Below, piece by piece: positions 1 through 9,735 of a DNA stretch of 64,000 nucleotides. The translations under genes and the position numbers were made by a program. Each line of letters begins with the position of its first letter. The first letter of the stretch is position 1. Under the pieces are notes generated by a model. That model did not search any database, was not told the DNA's origin, and saw nothing but the letters and a program-made list of their open reading frames with translations. Source of the stretch: CAUJIW01 sp963205175 (GTDB taxonomy: Bacteria; Pseudomonadota; Alphaproteobacteria; Sphingomonadales; Sphingomonadaceae); the NCBI GenBank assembly GCA_041060555.1, contig JBEUDS010000011.1, one strand, 5' to 3'.

Positions 1-13
1 GCGCCACCGGTCA

Positions 14-52
14 TGTAATCAAAGTGACATCAATCTGACCCGAAGGTGACAC
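14..52. promoter_or_regulatory. Pho-box-like array of 11-bp direct repeats
   Basis: TGACAT, TGACCC and TGACAC begin at 25, 36 and 47, exactly 11 bp apart, and a weaker TGTAAT lies another 11 bp upstream at 14. Read on the minus strand each unit is a GTCA core with a 4-bp spacer, the architecture of PhoB boxes (CTGTCAT units every 11 bp). It sits 50 to 90 bp upstream of a TonB receptor that is followed by an alkaline phosphatase, so phosphate control is plausible. The orientation is opposite to the usual one, so this is an inference. Confidence 0.45.
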
Positions 53-101
53 TTGTTGTCGTCAAACGACCCCCGACACCAGATTCAGGGGGTTTGACAC
101 C

Positions 102-2885
102 GTGATTTTCCGTTCATCGCAGCTCCAGATCGTTGCCGGATTGTTGGCTTCGGTCTCTCTTGCCTCGATTGCCCAGGCCGGCGATCTCGTTGGGACCGTT
201 GTCGACGCCTCGGGCACGCGTGCCTTGCAGGCCGCCAGCGTGCGCTTGGTTGAGCTCGGCCGCGCGGCCACCACGGACCGTGATGGCGTTTACATTTTCG
301 CTGATGTGCCTGCCGGAAACTACACGGTGGAAGTGCGCTATATCGGTGCCACGACGATGACGAGGACCATCGCGGTGCCTGCCACCGGCCGTGCGACCGG
401 TGACTTCGCGCTCACCGGTGTGGGTGCCACCGATATTCTGGTCATCGGTCAGGCGGCCAGCCAGGCCAGCGCGCTGTCGCGCCAGAAGGCGGCCGACGGT
501 GTGACGAGTGTGCTGACCCGCGACGCCATCGGCCAGTTTCCCGATCAGAACGTGGCGGAATCGCTGCGTCGCCTGACGGGTGTCAACATCCTGAACGATC
601 AGGGCGAGGGTCGCTTCGTCTCGGTGCGGGGGCTTGACCCAGAGCTCAACTCCAGCTCGCTCAACGGCGTGCGCCTGCCGGCACCGGAGTCCGATGTGCG
701 GTCGGTGGCGCTGGACGTTATTTCGTCCGATGTCATTGAGTCGATCGAGGTCAAGAAGTCGCTGACCCCGGATATGGACGGCGATACCATCGGCGCGTCC
801 ATCGAGATCAACACCACCAGCGCTTTCGATCGCAAGAAGGACTATTATGCGGTGCGCGCCGAAGGCAGCTACAACGATTACGCTGGCACGGTGACACCCA
901 AGGGTAGCTTCGACTTCTCGACCCGGCTGGGCGAGGATTTCGGTGTTGCCGGCGGCATCAGCTATTACAAGCGCAAATTCGAGACCGATAATGTCGAGGC
1001 GACCACCTGGTCTACCAGTGAGGATGGCGTCGATTACAACGAAGAGGTTGAATATCGCGATTACGACGTGACACGCGAGCGCTTCAGCGCCGCGCTGTCG
1101 TTCGACTGGCGTGCGTCTGACACCACGACCGCCTACATCCGCGGCAACTGGAGCCAGTTCGACGATCAGGAATATCGTCGTCGCACCACCTTCATCTTCG
1201 ATGGCGAACCCGCCGAGGGGGATGCCGATGGCGCGGTCTTCAGTGACGCGGATGATCGTATCGAGGTCCGCCGTGACATCAAGGACCGCTTCGAGCGCCA
1301 GCGCATCCAGTCCGTGGTGCTGGGCAGCAACACCGACACCGGCACCTGGAAGTTCGACTGGTTCGCCAGCTACGCCAAGTCGACGGAGAAGGAGGACTTC
1401 TCCATCGATCCGACCCGGTTCCGTGCCCGCTTCGACGAGGACGGCGTGGACATCGCGTGGGACTACAGCAATGCCCGGGTGCCGACCTACACCATCCTGA
1501 GCGGCGCCGACGAGGTCAATGATCCCACCAACTATGGCTTCAACCGCACCGAACTGACGACGCTGTCGGACAGTCAGGACCGGGAATGGGCCCTGAAGGC
1601 CGATCTGGCGCGCAAGTTCGCCATGGAGGGCGGCGACTTCACGGTCCAGGCTGGTGCCAAGGCGCGCTGGCGCAAGAAGTCATACGACTTCAACATGATC
1701 TATTACGGCGACTATGATGGCGATTACACTCTCGCCGATGTGCTCGGCAAGCAGACCTATCGCCTGCTCGACATGGGCCCGGTTGCCAGCAAGACCGGCG
1801 CGGCGGAGTTCCTGCTGGCCAACCGGGGCGGCTTCGAGACCGACCAGTATGAGATCGATCTCAATTCCAGCAGCACCGACTACGCGGTGAAGGAAGATGT
1901 CGCCGCCGGTTACCTGCTGGGTCGCTGGGACAGCGATACGCTGCGCGTCATCGGCGGTCTGCGCGTCGAGCACACCAAGAACGAGATGAGCGGCAACCTC
2001 GTTGCTGACGATGGCGACGATGTGTTCGTGACGCCGGTCAGCTCTGACCGCAGCTACACCGACTGGCTGCCAAGCCTGACCGTGCGCTACCAGCCGCAGC
2101 GCGAGCTGGTGTTGCGGGCGGCCGGCTACAAGAGCCTGATGCGGCCGAAGCTCTCGAAGATGGCGCCGCGTTTCACCATCAACGAGGATGAGGAAGCGGA
2201 GTTCGGCAATCCCGACCTGAAGCCGTACATCGCGTGGAACCTTGATGCCGGGGTTGAATATTACTTCGCGCCTAACGCCGCGGTGACGTTCGGCGGCTTC
2301 TACAAGTCCATCGACAACTTCATCATCGACGGCTTCTTCGAGGCTGACGATGCCCCCTACAACGGTGTCTATCGTGGCACGACCTTCGCCGAGGCGATCA
2401 TTCCGCTCAACGGCGACAAGGCCGAAGTGGCGGGTATCGAGGCCAGCTACAGCCAGGTCTTCACCATGCTGCCGGCGCCGTTCGACGGTCTGCTGATGCA
2501 GGCGAACTACACCTACACCTGGTCGAAGGGTACGCTGTTCGACGGTCGCTCCATCTCGCTGCCGTCCAACTCGCGCAACACCTTCAACCTGGTGCTGGGG
2601 TACGAAAAGGGGCCGATCGACCTGCGTGTCGCCGGTACGTATCGCGACAAGTATCTCGATGAGATCGGTGGTTCCGCCGACGAGGATCGCTGGGTCGACA
2701 ACCACTTCCAGATCGACATCTCGGCGAAGTACAAGCTGACCGACGCCATCCGCCTCTATGCCGAGTGGGTGAACGTCAACAACGCGAAGTACTTCGCCTA
2801 CCAGAATTACAACGGCCGGCAGCGGTTGCTGCAGTATGAAAAATATGGCCCGACAGTGAAGGTGGGTGCCCGCGTCACCTTCTAG
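102..2885 (+). CDS. TonB-dependent receptor with N-terminal carboxypeptidase-regulatory-like domain
   Basis: Outer-membrane active transporter of 927 residues. A signal peptide ending near AQA (about residue 26) is followed by a carboxypeptidase-regulatory-like beta domain (about 27-105), a plug domain (about 110-230, with VSVRGLDPELN and the segment IESIEVKKSLTPDMDGD) and a long beta-barrel ending in an aromatic residue (VGARVTF), as expected for Bam-inserted porins. The plug sequence matches the Xanthomonas/Caulobacter class of TonB receptors. The start is GTG at 102. PhoB-like repeats upstream and an alkaline phosphatase gene downstream on the other strand suggest uptake of a phosphorylated compound or scavenging under phosphate limitation, but the ligand cannot be read from sequence. 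A hairpin follows the stop. Confidence 0.9.
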   Translation: MIFRSSQLQIVAGLLASVSLASIAQAGDLVGTVVDASGTRALQAASVRLVELGRAATTDRDGVYIFADVPAGNYTVEVRYIGATTMTRTIAVPATGRATGDFALTGVGATDILVIGQAASQASALSRQKAADGVTSVLTRDAIGQFPDQNVAESLRRLTGVNILNDQGEGRFVSVRGLDPELNSSSLNGVRLPAPESDVRSVALDVISSDVIESIEVKKSLTPDMDGDTIGASIEINTTSAFDRKKDYYAVRAEGSYNDYAGTVTPKGSFDFSTRLGEDFGVAGGISYYKRKFETDNVEATTWSTSEDGVDYNEEVEYRDYDVTRERFSAALSFDWRASDTTTAYIRGNWSQFDDQEYRRRTTFIFDGEPAEGDADGAVFSDADDRIEVRRDIKDRFERQRIQSVVLGSNTDTGTWKFDWFASYAKSTEKEDFSIDPTRFRARFDEDGVDIAWDYSNARVPTYTILSGADEVNDPTNYGFNRTELTTLSDSQDREWALKADLARKFAMEGGDFTVQAGAKARWRKKSYDFNMIYYGDYDGDYTLADVLGKQTYRLLDMGPVASKTGAAEFLLANRGGFETDQYEIDLNSSSTDYAVKEDVAAGYLLGRWDSDTLRVIGGLRVEHTKNEMSGNLVADDGDDVFVTPVSSDRSYTDWLPSLTVRYQPQRELVLRAAGYKSLMRPKLSKMAPRFTINEDEEAEFGNPDLKPYIAWNLDAGVEYYFAPNAAVTFGGFYKSIDNFIIDGFFEADDAPYNGVYRGTTFAEAIIPLNGDKAEVAGIEASYSQVFTMLPAPFDGLLMQANYTYTWSKGTLFDGRSISLPSNSRNTFNLVLGYEKGPIDLRVAGTYRDKYLDEIGGSADEDRWVDNHFQIDISAKYKLTDAIRLYAEWVNVNNAKYFAYQNYNGRQRLLQYEKYGPTVKVGARVTF

Positions 2886-2895
2886 TGCCTGATTG

Positions 2896-2944
2896 GCTGA
2901 CGTTCGGGATGGTGGCGTCATCGCCTCGATCCCGAACGTTCAGC
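2896..2944 (+). terminator. Hairpin after TonB receptor
   Basis: CGTTCGGGAT at 2901-2910 pairs perfectly with ATCCCGAACG at 2929-2938, and GCTGA/TCAGC extend the stem after a one-base bulge. It starts 10 bp after the receptor stop codon. There is no T-tract, so it may be a factor-assisted terminator or an mRNA-stabilising hairpin. Confidence 0.5.
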
Positions 2945-3294
2945 CCGTCGGAAAACGCCGCCCGACCCGCAGCTGTTACTCGCGTCGCCGTGTTGCCCCC
3001 GGTCCGTGTTGGCCTGGCGGCGCAAGACGGCAACGTGCTTTTCAGGGTCGCGGCGTCCGCCGCATCGCGGTGCGACGTGGTCGCGAGGTGGTGGCCCTTG
3101 CGGGTGCCTCGCCGCCCTTTCTTCGCAAGGGCGTCATCTGGAGATGACCATCCTGGCGCCCCGCCGGTGAGCACTCACCAGCGAGACGCACGCTGCGAGC
3201 CGAGGCCGACCACCATCGGCGGCGGCCGGCATGCGGAAGTCCGGCGTGGCCGTCGTCGTGGTCGCGCGGCAGGGCCAGGTTGCTGATGGCGTGG
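2945..3294. other. Intergenic region between convergent genes
   Basis: No convincing gene is seen here. The only structure noted is a tight palindrome, GTCATCT-GG-AGATGAC at 3133-3148. The region separates the receptor from the end of the alkaline phosphatase gene on the opposite strand. Confidence 0.5.
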
Positions 3295-4815
3295 TTACTG
3301 GTGGTTGTCGCTCGCGCCGAACAGCGCCTCACGCACGATATAGAAAATGGTGTGCTGCTCGATGGTGCCGCGGAACAGCTGGGCGCCGGCGCCGGATGCC
3401 CGGACCACCACGTCCTCGCCGCCGTGGGTCTCGGACGACAGCGGAATCAGCGACTGCTGCCGGTAATCGACCGCCCCGGTGTCGGTGGTTGCCGGGTCCG
3501 GCCGCTCGGAGGCACTGACGGCGCCGGGGCCGTTGGCGTAGGACAGCGTGGTGTAGGCCTTCTTGTCCTTGGCGAGGACAGGCGTGCCTGGCGTGTGCGC
3601 CACCGTGCCGAGAATGGGGTTGCCGCGCCCGGGATAACCGCTGATCGACAGTGTATGGCTGTGATCGGCGGTGGTGATGATCAGCGTGTCGTCGAGGTCG
3701 ACCAGGCGCAGCGCGGTCGCCACCGCTTCATCGAGCGCCTTGGTGTCGGCAAGGGCGCGGTGGGCGTTTCCGGCGTGATGCGCGTGGTCGATGCGGCCGC
3801 CTTCCACCATCAGTACATAACCCTGCGGGTTGCGGGACAGCATGCGGATTGCTGTCTCAACCATCTCCGCCAGTGAGGGCTCACCGGCACCGTCGCGGGC
3901 TCGGTCCGCCTCGTATTGCATGTGACTGGGTTCGAACAGGCCGAGCAGGCGGGTATGGCGGTCGGGGTCGACGGCGGCGAACTGATCGCGCTTCCAGACA
4001 AACGCGGCCTTCGGATTGGCGCGCTGCCAGACCTGGACCAGGTCGCGACCGTCGCTGCGGCCGCCGGTCTTGTCGGCATATTCGGGGTCTTTCCGGGTTC
4101 GGGGCAGGAACGCCGCGCGGCCGCCGCCCAGGATCACATCCAGGCGGGCGCCGACAGGGCCTTCCACCAGCTGCCGGGCGATATCGAGGCAGCCCTCGCG
4201 TCGGGCGGCCTCCGGCATGTCCGTGTCGGACTCCCAGTCGCGCTGGGGTGTGTGGGCATAGGTTGCCGCCGGGGTGGCATGAGTAATCCGCGTGGTGGTG
4301 ACGACACCGGTCGCCCGCCGTCGCTGCTGGGCGATGTCGAACAGCGACGGCAGGGGATGCGCGAGCGCGGCCGGGCAATCCTCGAAAGCGGCTTCCGGTC
4401 CGACGCCAAGGGTGCGGCTGCGGGTTTTCACACCGGTCATGATCGCGGTCGCGGTCGACGCCGAGTCGGCCACCTGGGCGTCGTGGGAATAGGTCTTGAC
4501 CAGTGCGGCATGGTCCAGGCTGTCCATGGCGGTTTCGTAGGATTCACCGTCGCGGCCAAGAGACTGTCCGGCAAAGATGCGTCCTGCGGTCAGGGTGGAG
4601 ACGCCCATGCCGTCGCCGATGAAGATGATGACATTGCGCGCCCTGGCCGGACGCGGCGTGCTGTTCTTCAGCCGCGTCAGCGCCGCTTCACCCTGCTGGC
4701 GATAGCCTTCGCTGCTCCTGTCGGTCTGAGCGTCAGCCCCGGAAGAGAGGGCGAGCAGACAGGCTAGCGGGAGTGACCAGGCACTGACGGCGAGACGGCG
4801 TTTCGACATGGGCAT
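3295..4815 (-). CDS. Secreted alkaline phosphatase
   Basis: Phosphomonoesterase of 506 residues from the start at 4815, with a signal peptide (MSKRR, then a hydrophobic run ending at ADAQ). Family motifs are visible: the metal-binding IFIGDGMGVST near the N terminus, the catalytic serine in ADSASTATAIMTG, EGGRIDHAHHAGN, and TTADHSHTLSISGYPGRGN. The variant EGGRIDHAHH (instead of the E. coli PhoA form) places it with animal-type and marine bacterial alkaline phosphatases. The reading frame stays open upstream to 5058, but that extension would overlap the divergent arsR and would destroy the signal peptide, so 4815 (or ATG 4809) is preferred. It probably releases phosphate from organic esters in the periplasm. 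Confidence 0.9.
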   Translation of the reverse strand: MPMSKRRLAVSAWSLPLACLLALSSGADAQTDRSSEGYRQQGEAALTRLKNSTPRPARARNVIIFIGDGMGVSTLTAGRIFAGQSLGRDGESYETAMDSLDHAALVKTYSHDAQVADSASTATAIMTGVKTRSRTLGVGPEAAFEDCPAALAHPLPSLFDIAQQRRRATGVVTTTRITHATPAATYAHTPQRDWESDTDMPEAARREGCLDIARQLVEGPVGARLDVILGGGRAAFLPRTRKDPEYADKTGGRSDGRDLVQVWQRANPKAAFVWKRDQFAAVDPDRHTRLLGLFEPSHMQYEADRARDGAGEPSLAEMVETAIRMLSRNPQGYVLMVEGGRIDHAHHAGNAHRALADTKALDEAVATALRLVDLDDTLIITTADHSHTLSISGYPGRGNPILGTVAHTPGTPVLAKDKKAYTTLSYANGPGAVSASERPDPATTDTGAVDYRQQSLIPLSSETHGGEDVVVRASGAGAQLFRGTIEQHTIFYIVREALFGASDNHQ

Positions 4816-4843
4816 CTTCCTTTCATCCATCATCCCCATGCAG

Positions 4844-4906
4844 CGGATATGTATCCGTTCCATGACAATGGCCGTTGTGGCGTCCGTCGACGGGATTGAC
4901 AATGGC
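4844..4906. promoter_or_regulatory. Repeats in the alkaline phosphatase/arsR divergent promoter region
   Basis: CGGATA-TG-TATCCG at 4844-4857 is a perfect inverted repeat in the phosphatase leader. TGACAATGGC occurs twice, at 4863-4872 and 4897-4906, 34 bp apart, about three helical turns. On the minus strand the first copy reads TTGTCAT, close to a PhoB half-site. The second copy overlaps the likely -35 of arsR. The function is inferred only. Confidence 0.3.
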
Positions 4907-4922
4907 TGATATTTTGATATTT
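4896..4922 (+). promoter_or_regulatory. Putative arsR promoter/operator
   Basis: TTGACA at 4896-4901 is a perfect -35 hexamer. Downstream, TGATATTT is repeated in tandem at 4907-4914 and 4915-4922, followed by the palindrome TTCGCGAA (4921-4928). An AT-rich repeat just before arsR, overlapping the -10 zone, is where ArsR/SmtB repressors usually bind, so this is likely the autoregulatory operator. The leader to the ATG at 4931 would be very short. Confidence 0.45.
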
Positions 4923-4930
4923 CGCGAATT

Positions 4931-5299
4931 ATGGAAACTATTTCAGCCATCAACGAATCCGGCTCGACCCGCTGGGCCGTCGAGGCGCTGGGCGCCCTCG
5001 CCCATGAAACCCGGCTGGCTGTCTTCCGTCTGCTGGTGCGCGCCGGGCCCAACGGCATGGTGGCGGGTGAGATCGCCGATCACGCTGGCGTGGCGGCCTC
5101 CACGATGTCCCACCATCTGGCGACGCTGGAGCGGGCCGGACTTGCCGCCTCCCAGCGCGAAGGCCGGTTGATCCGCTATCGCGCCGACTTTGCCGCCATG
5201 CGGCGCCTGCTGGCGTTCCTGGTGCAGGATTGCTGCCAGGGCGCCCCGGAACTCTGCGTCGATCTGACCGGCGCCCTTGTCTGTGCCACTGCCGTGTGA
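4931..5299 (+). CDS. arsR: ArsR-family metalloregulator
   Basis: Winged-helix repressor of 122 residues. The recognition helix is in the segment AGVAASTMSHHLATLERAGL (about 52-71). The sensor does not use the classical CxC motif; instead there are vicinal cysteines 101-102 (QDCCQG) and Cys109 near the C terminus. This recalls the C-terminal three-cysteine As(III) site of Acidithiobacillus-type ArsR. It is the first gene of arsR-arsC-acr3, 9 bp before arsC, and probably represses the operon until arsenite or antimonite binds. Confidence 0.88.
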   Translation: METISAINESGSTRWAVEALGALAHETRLAVFRLLVRAGPNGMVAGEIADHAGVAASTMSHHLATLERAGLAASQREGRLIRYRADFAAMRRLLAFLVQDCCQGAPELCVDLTGALVCATAV

Positions 5300-5308
5300 G
5301 GACCTTTC

Positions 5309-5830
5309 ATGACCGAGAAGATCTATAACGTCCTGTTTCTGTGTACCGGCAACAGCGCCCGCTCGATCCTGGGGGAGGCGTTGCTGAACAGCATGGGCGC
5401 CGGTCGGTTCCGGGCATGGAGCGCCGGCAGCCAGCCCAAGGGTCAGGTCCACCCGATGGCACTGGATGTGTTGCGGGAAGCGGGCCTGCCGGTTGATGGT
5501 CTGCGATCCAAAAGCTGGGACGCGGTTGCCGGTCCCGACGCGCCGGTGTTCGATTTCATTTTCACGGTCTGCGACAATGCGGCGGGTGAGACCTGCCCGG
5601 TATGGCCGGGCCATCCGATGACTGCCCACTGGGGTATTGAGGATCCGGCGGCGGTAGAGGGCGATGGTCAGCGGCAGGCGTTTCTCACGGCCCTGCGCTA
5701 CCTGCGCAACCGTATCAATCTCTTCCTCAATCTGCCGCTGGACAGCATCGATCGCATGGCGACCGAGCGCCGGATCAGCGAGATCGGCCGCACGGAAGGG
5801 GCCACGGGTGTGGCGACGGGCGATCACTGA
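5309..5830 (+). CDS. arsC: Arsenate reductase, low-molecular-weight phosphatase fold
   Basis: Reduces arsenate to arsenite in the cytoplasm so that it can be exported. The protein has 173 residues and carries the P-loop C-x5-R near the N terminus (FLCTGNSARS) and the later cysteine pair in VCDNAAGETCPVWPG, typical of the thioredoxin-coupled class rather than the glutaredoxin class. The product goes to the Acr3-type pump encoded 86 bp downstream. It could only be confused with a tyrosine phosphatase, but the redox cysteine pair and the operon context argue for ArsC. Confidence 0.9.
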   Translation: MTEKIYNVLFLCTGNSARSILGEALLNSMGAGRFRAWSAGSQPKGQVHPMALDVLREAGLPVDGLRSKSWDAVAGPDAPVFDFIFTVCDNAAGETCPVWPGHPMTAHWGIEDPAAVEGDGQRQAFLTALRYLRNRINLFLNLPLDSIDRMATERRISEIGRTEGATGVATGDH

Positions 5831-5916
5831 GGCGTGCCCGCGCACGATGGTGGACTCCCGGAGACTGCCGCTACCATGTCGACGCGCCGTCGGCGTTTGC
5901 TGCCGAAAGAGGATGT

Positions 5917-6984
<1,068 letters not shown>

Positions 6985-7308
6985 CGGTCATCCGGTCCTG
7001 ATGCCCCGGCAAAAGAGACCACTCGGGCGTCATGTCGTGACATCCGGCTGGGGCGATGGCGGATGACCCTGGCCGCCGACTGATCCCTGTCGTCGCTGCT
7101 GTCATCGTATCCGCCGGGCGCGCCGTGGTTCATCCGCTTGATTTCACCACCACGCTGGCCTAACAGGCGACATTCGTCGGACTCGGCTTGCCGGGTGGCT
7201 CGGCCGGGCGCCTATCCCCCGGATAACTTCTTTCAAACCGCCTACTCCAGACGGCTGTATCCGTGGCTGGCGCGAAAGTGTGTCTGAAATTCAGGTTCGA
7301 TCGCCCTC
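6985..7308. other. Intergenic region between acr3 and the SulP gene
   Basis: No gene, RNA or clear regulatory site is recognised in these 324 bases. The end probably carries the promoter of the SulP/stress-protein pair, but no confident -35/-10 could be assigned. Confidence 0.4.
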
Positions 7309-8794
7309 ATGACCGCAATGAACACGCTTCAGCGCGAATGGCTGAGCAATCCCCGCAATGACATTCTCGCCGGCCTGGTCGTTGCGCTGGCCCTGATACC
7401 CGAAGCGATCGGCTTCTCCATCATCGCCGGTGTCGATCCCAAGGTCGGGCTCTACGCGTCTTTCTCGATCACTGTCATCATCGCGCTGGTGGGGGGGGCG
7501 TCCGGGCATGATTTCCGCTGCGACCGCCGCCGTGGCCGTGCTGGTGGTGCCATTGGTGCGCGATCATGGCATCGAGTATCTGTTCGCGGCGACGGTGCTG
7601 ATGGGTGTGATCCAGATTGCCGGCGGTTTCCTCCGGCTCGATCTGCTGATGAAGTTCGTCTCGCGTTCTGTGGTCACGGGATTCGTCAACGCCCTTGCGA
7701 TCCTGATTTTCCTTGCCCAGCTGCCGCAGCTGGTTGGCGTGACGCCCGTGACATATCTGATGGTCGCCGGCGCGCTTGCCATCATCTACCTGTTTCCGCG
7801 TCTGACGCGGGCGGTGCCCTCGCCGCTGGTGGCGATCGTGGTGCTCACCGTGCTCGCCATCTATCTCGACCTCGACGTGAACCGGGTCGGCGACATGGGC
7901 GAGCTGCCCGCCACATTGCCGGTGTTCGCACTGCCGCACGTGCCGCTGACGTTTGAGACGCTGCAGATCATCCTGCCCTATTCCTTGACAATGGCGGCGG
8001 TCGGTCTGCTGGAATCGCTGCTCACCGCCCAGATCGTCGATGAGCTGACCGACACGCCCTCCGACAAGGAGCGTGAGGTCAAGGGCCAAGGGATCGCCAA
8101 TCTGCTGACGGGGTTCATGGGCGGCATGGGGGGATGCGCCATGATCGGGCAATCGGTCATCAATGTGAAGTCGGGCGGCCTGACACGACTGTCGACCTTC
8201 GTGGCCGGTATTTTCCTGCTGTTCCTCATCGTCGTGCTCGGCCCGCTGGTGGCGAAAATTCCCATGCCGGCGCTGGTGGCGGTGATGATCATGGTTTCGA
8301 TCGGCACCTTCAGCTGGAGTTCGATCAGGAACCTGCGGGTACATCCCTGGCACAGCAGCGTGGTCATGGTGGCCACCGTCGTCACGGTGGTCTGGACGCA
8401 CGATCTGGCCAAGGGCGTTCTCGTCGGCGTGCTGCTCTCGGGAATTTTCTTTGCCAGCAAGGTCAGTCGTCTGTTCGCTGTCGTCAGCAGCCTGTCGGAC
8501 GACGGGCGGTGCCGCACCTATCGCATGACCGGCGAGATATTCTTCGCCTCGTCGGACCAGTTTCATGCGGCCTTCGATTTCCGCGAGGTGATCGAGAAGG
8601 TGGTGATCGACGTGCGGGATGCACATTTTTGGGATATTTCCGCTGTTGGCGCGCTTGATAAGGTCATGCTCAAGTTTCGCCGCGAGGGCACCGAGGTGGC
8701 GCTGCTTGGCCTCAATGAGGCCAGCGCCACCTTGGTCGACCGGTTTGGTGTTTTTCACAAACCGGGTGCGGATGGGCAGTCCGTCTCGCACTGA
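7309..8794 (+). pseudogene. SulP-family anion transporter split by a frameshift in a G8 tract
   Basis: The first frame (7309 to about 7498) encodes a normal SulP start (ILAGLVVALALIPEAIGFSI and GLYASF). The second frame, read through to 8794, continues with GGRPGMISAATAAVAVL, about nine more membrane segments and a C-terminal STAS domain (VIDVRDAHFWDISAVGALDK). The frames join at a run of eight G residues (7491-7498); with seven Gs a single protein of about 494 residues would result, the normal family size. The family carries sulfate, bicarbonate or related anions. It may be a sequencing error, a true pseudogene, or a slippage-controlled gene. It lies 30 bp upstream of a universal stress gene, a common SulP-Usp pairing. 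Confidence 0.8.
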
Positions 8795-8824
8795 AATGTC
8801 ACGCCCGGGGCGGGGGAGAAGATC

Positions 8825-9670
8825 ATGACGCGATTGCTGGCCTGCATTGATGCCTCGGTCTATGCCACCAGTGTGGTCGACCATGCGGCGTGGGCTGCCC
8901 GTCGGCTCGCCGCCGCGGTCGAGGTGCTCCACGTCATTCAGCGCAAGGACGCCGCCGCCGCGCGCAACGACCTCTCGGGTGCGGTGGGGCTCGGCGCCAA
9001 GTCGGCGCTCCTTGAGGAGCTGGCGCGTATCGATGAAGCCGAGGGGCGCCTGGCCCAGGAGCGCGGGCGTGCACTGCTGGCCGCGGCCGGGGATCGTCTG
9101 ATGGCCGCGGGTGTCGCGGACATCATGACCACCCACCGTCATGGCGGCATTGTCGAGACGGTGATCGAGCGTGAGGGCGATGCCGCGCTGGTGGTGATCG
9201 GCAAGCGTGGCGCTTCCGCCGATTTCGCGCAGGGGCATCTGGGCAGCAAGGTGGAGCGGGTAGTCCGCCAGAGTGTCCGGCCAGTGCTGGTGGCCTCCCG
9301 CACCTTCGTGGAGCCGGCGCAGGTGGTGATAGCCTTCGATGGCGGCCCGAGCGCGCGCAAGTCGGTGGCGTTTGTCGCCAGCTCGCCGCTGTGCGCGGGT
9401 CTGGGCATCCACGTGGTGATGTCCGGCAGCCGGTGCAATGATGATTATCTGGCCTGGGCGCGTCAGGCGCTGCGGGAGCATCGCGACGTGAAGATCACGT
9501 TCGTGTCCGGAGAGCCGGCCGAGACCATTCACGCCTATCTTCACGCCCGGCCGCACAGCCTGCTGGTGATGGGGGCTTATGGACATTCCCCTCTGCGCGC
9601 TCTTCTGGTCGGCAGTACCACCACGGAGATGATCCGCGCCTGCCGCAGCCCGGTGTTGTTATTCCGGTGA
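8825..9670 (+). CDS. Tandem-domain universal stress protein
   Basis: Protein of 281 residues with two Usp folds. The N-terminal half contains VIGKRGASADFAQGHLGSK, and the C-terminal half has the ATP-binding signature G-x2-G-x9-G-S/T (MGAYGHSPLRALLVGSTTTE). Cytoplasmic stress or survival protein, probably co-transcribed with the SulP transporter upstream, where paired Usp proteins are thought to tune transport. The RBS-like GGGGGAG precedes the ATG. Confidence 0.88.
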   Translation: MTRLLACIDASVYATSVVDHAAWAARRLAAAVEVLHVIQRKDAAAARNDLSGAVGLGAKSALLEELARIDEAEGRLAQERGRALLAAAGDRLMAAGVADIMTTHRHGGIVETVIEREGDAALVVIGKRGASADFAQGHLGSKVERVVRQSVRPVLVASRTFVEPAQVVIAFDGGPSARKSVAFVASSPLCAGLGIHVVMSGSRCNDDYLAWARQALREHRDVKITFVSGEPAETIHAYLHARPHSLLVMGAYGHSPLRALLVGSTTTEMIRACRSPVLLFR

Positions 9671-9674
9671 TCCG

Positions 9675-9718
9675 CGGCGCGGGATGTTGCGGTTCTCCGG
9701 TCGTGACCGGACGCGCCG
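9675..9718. terminator. Hairpin between convergent genes
   Basis: TCCGGTC-GT-GACCGGA (9696-9711) is a perfect stem. It is flanked by CGGCGCG (9675-9681) and CGCGCCG (9712-9718), which are also complementary. It lies in the 65-bp gap between the ends of the stress-protein gene and the opposing monooxygenase, so it may serve both directions. No T-tract is visible. Confidence 0.4.
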
Positions 9719-9735
9719 TTCCGGGAATCGTCGTG

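Noticed and set aside
4816..5058. An N-terminal extension of the alkaline phosphatase
   Set aside because: It would overlap arsR and its promoter and hide the signal peptide; ATG 4815 is preferred.
7478..9586. A 702-residue minus-strand frame opposite SulP and the stress protein
   Set aside because: Composition is typical of antisense reading of GC-rich genes, and both plus-strand genes have clear domains.
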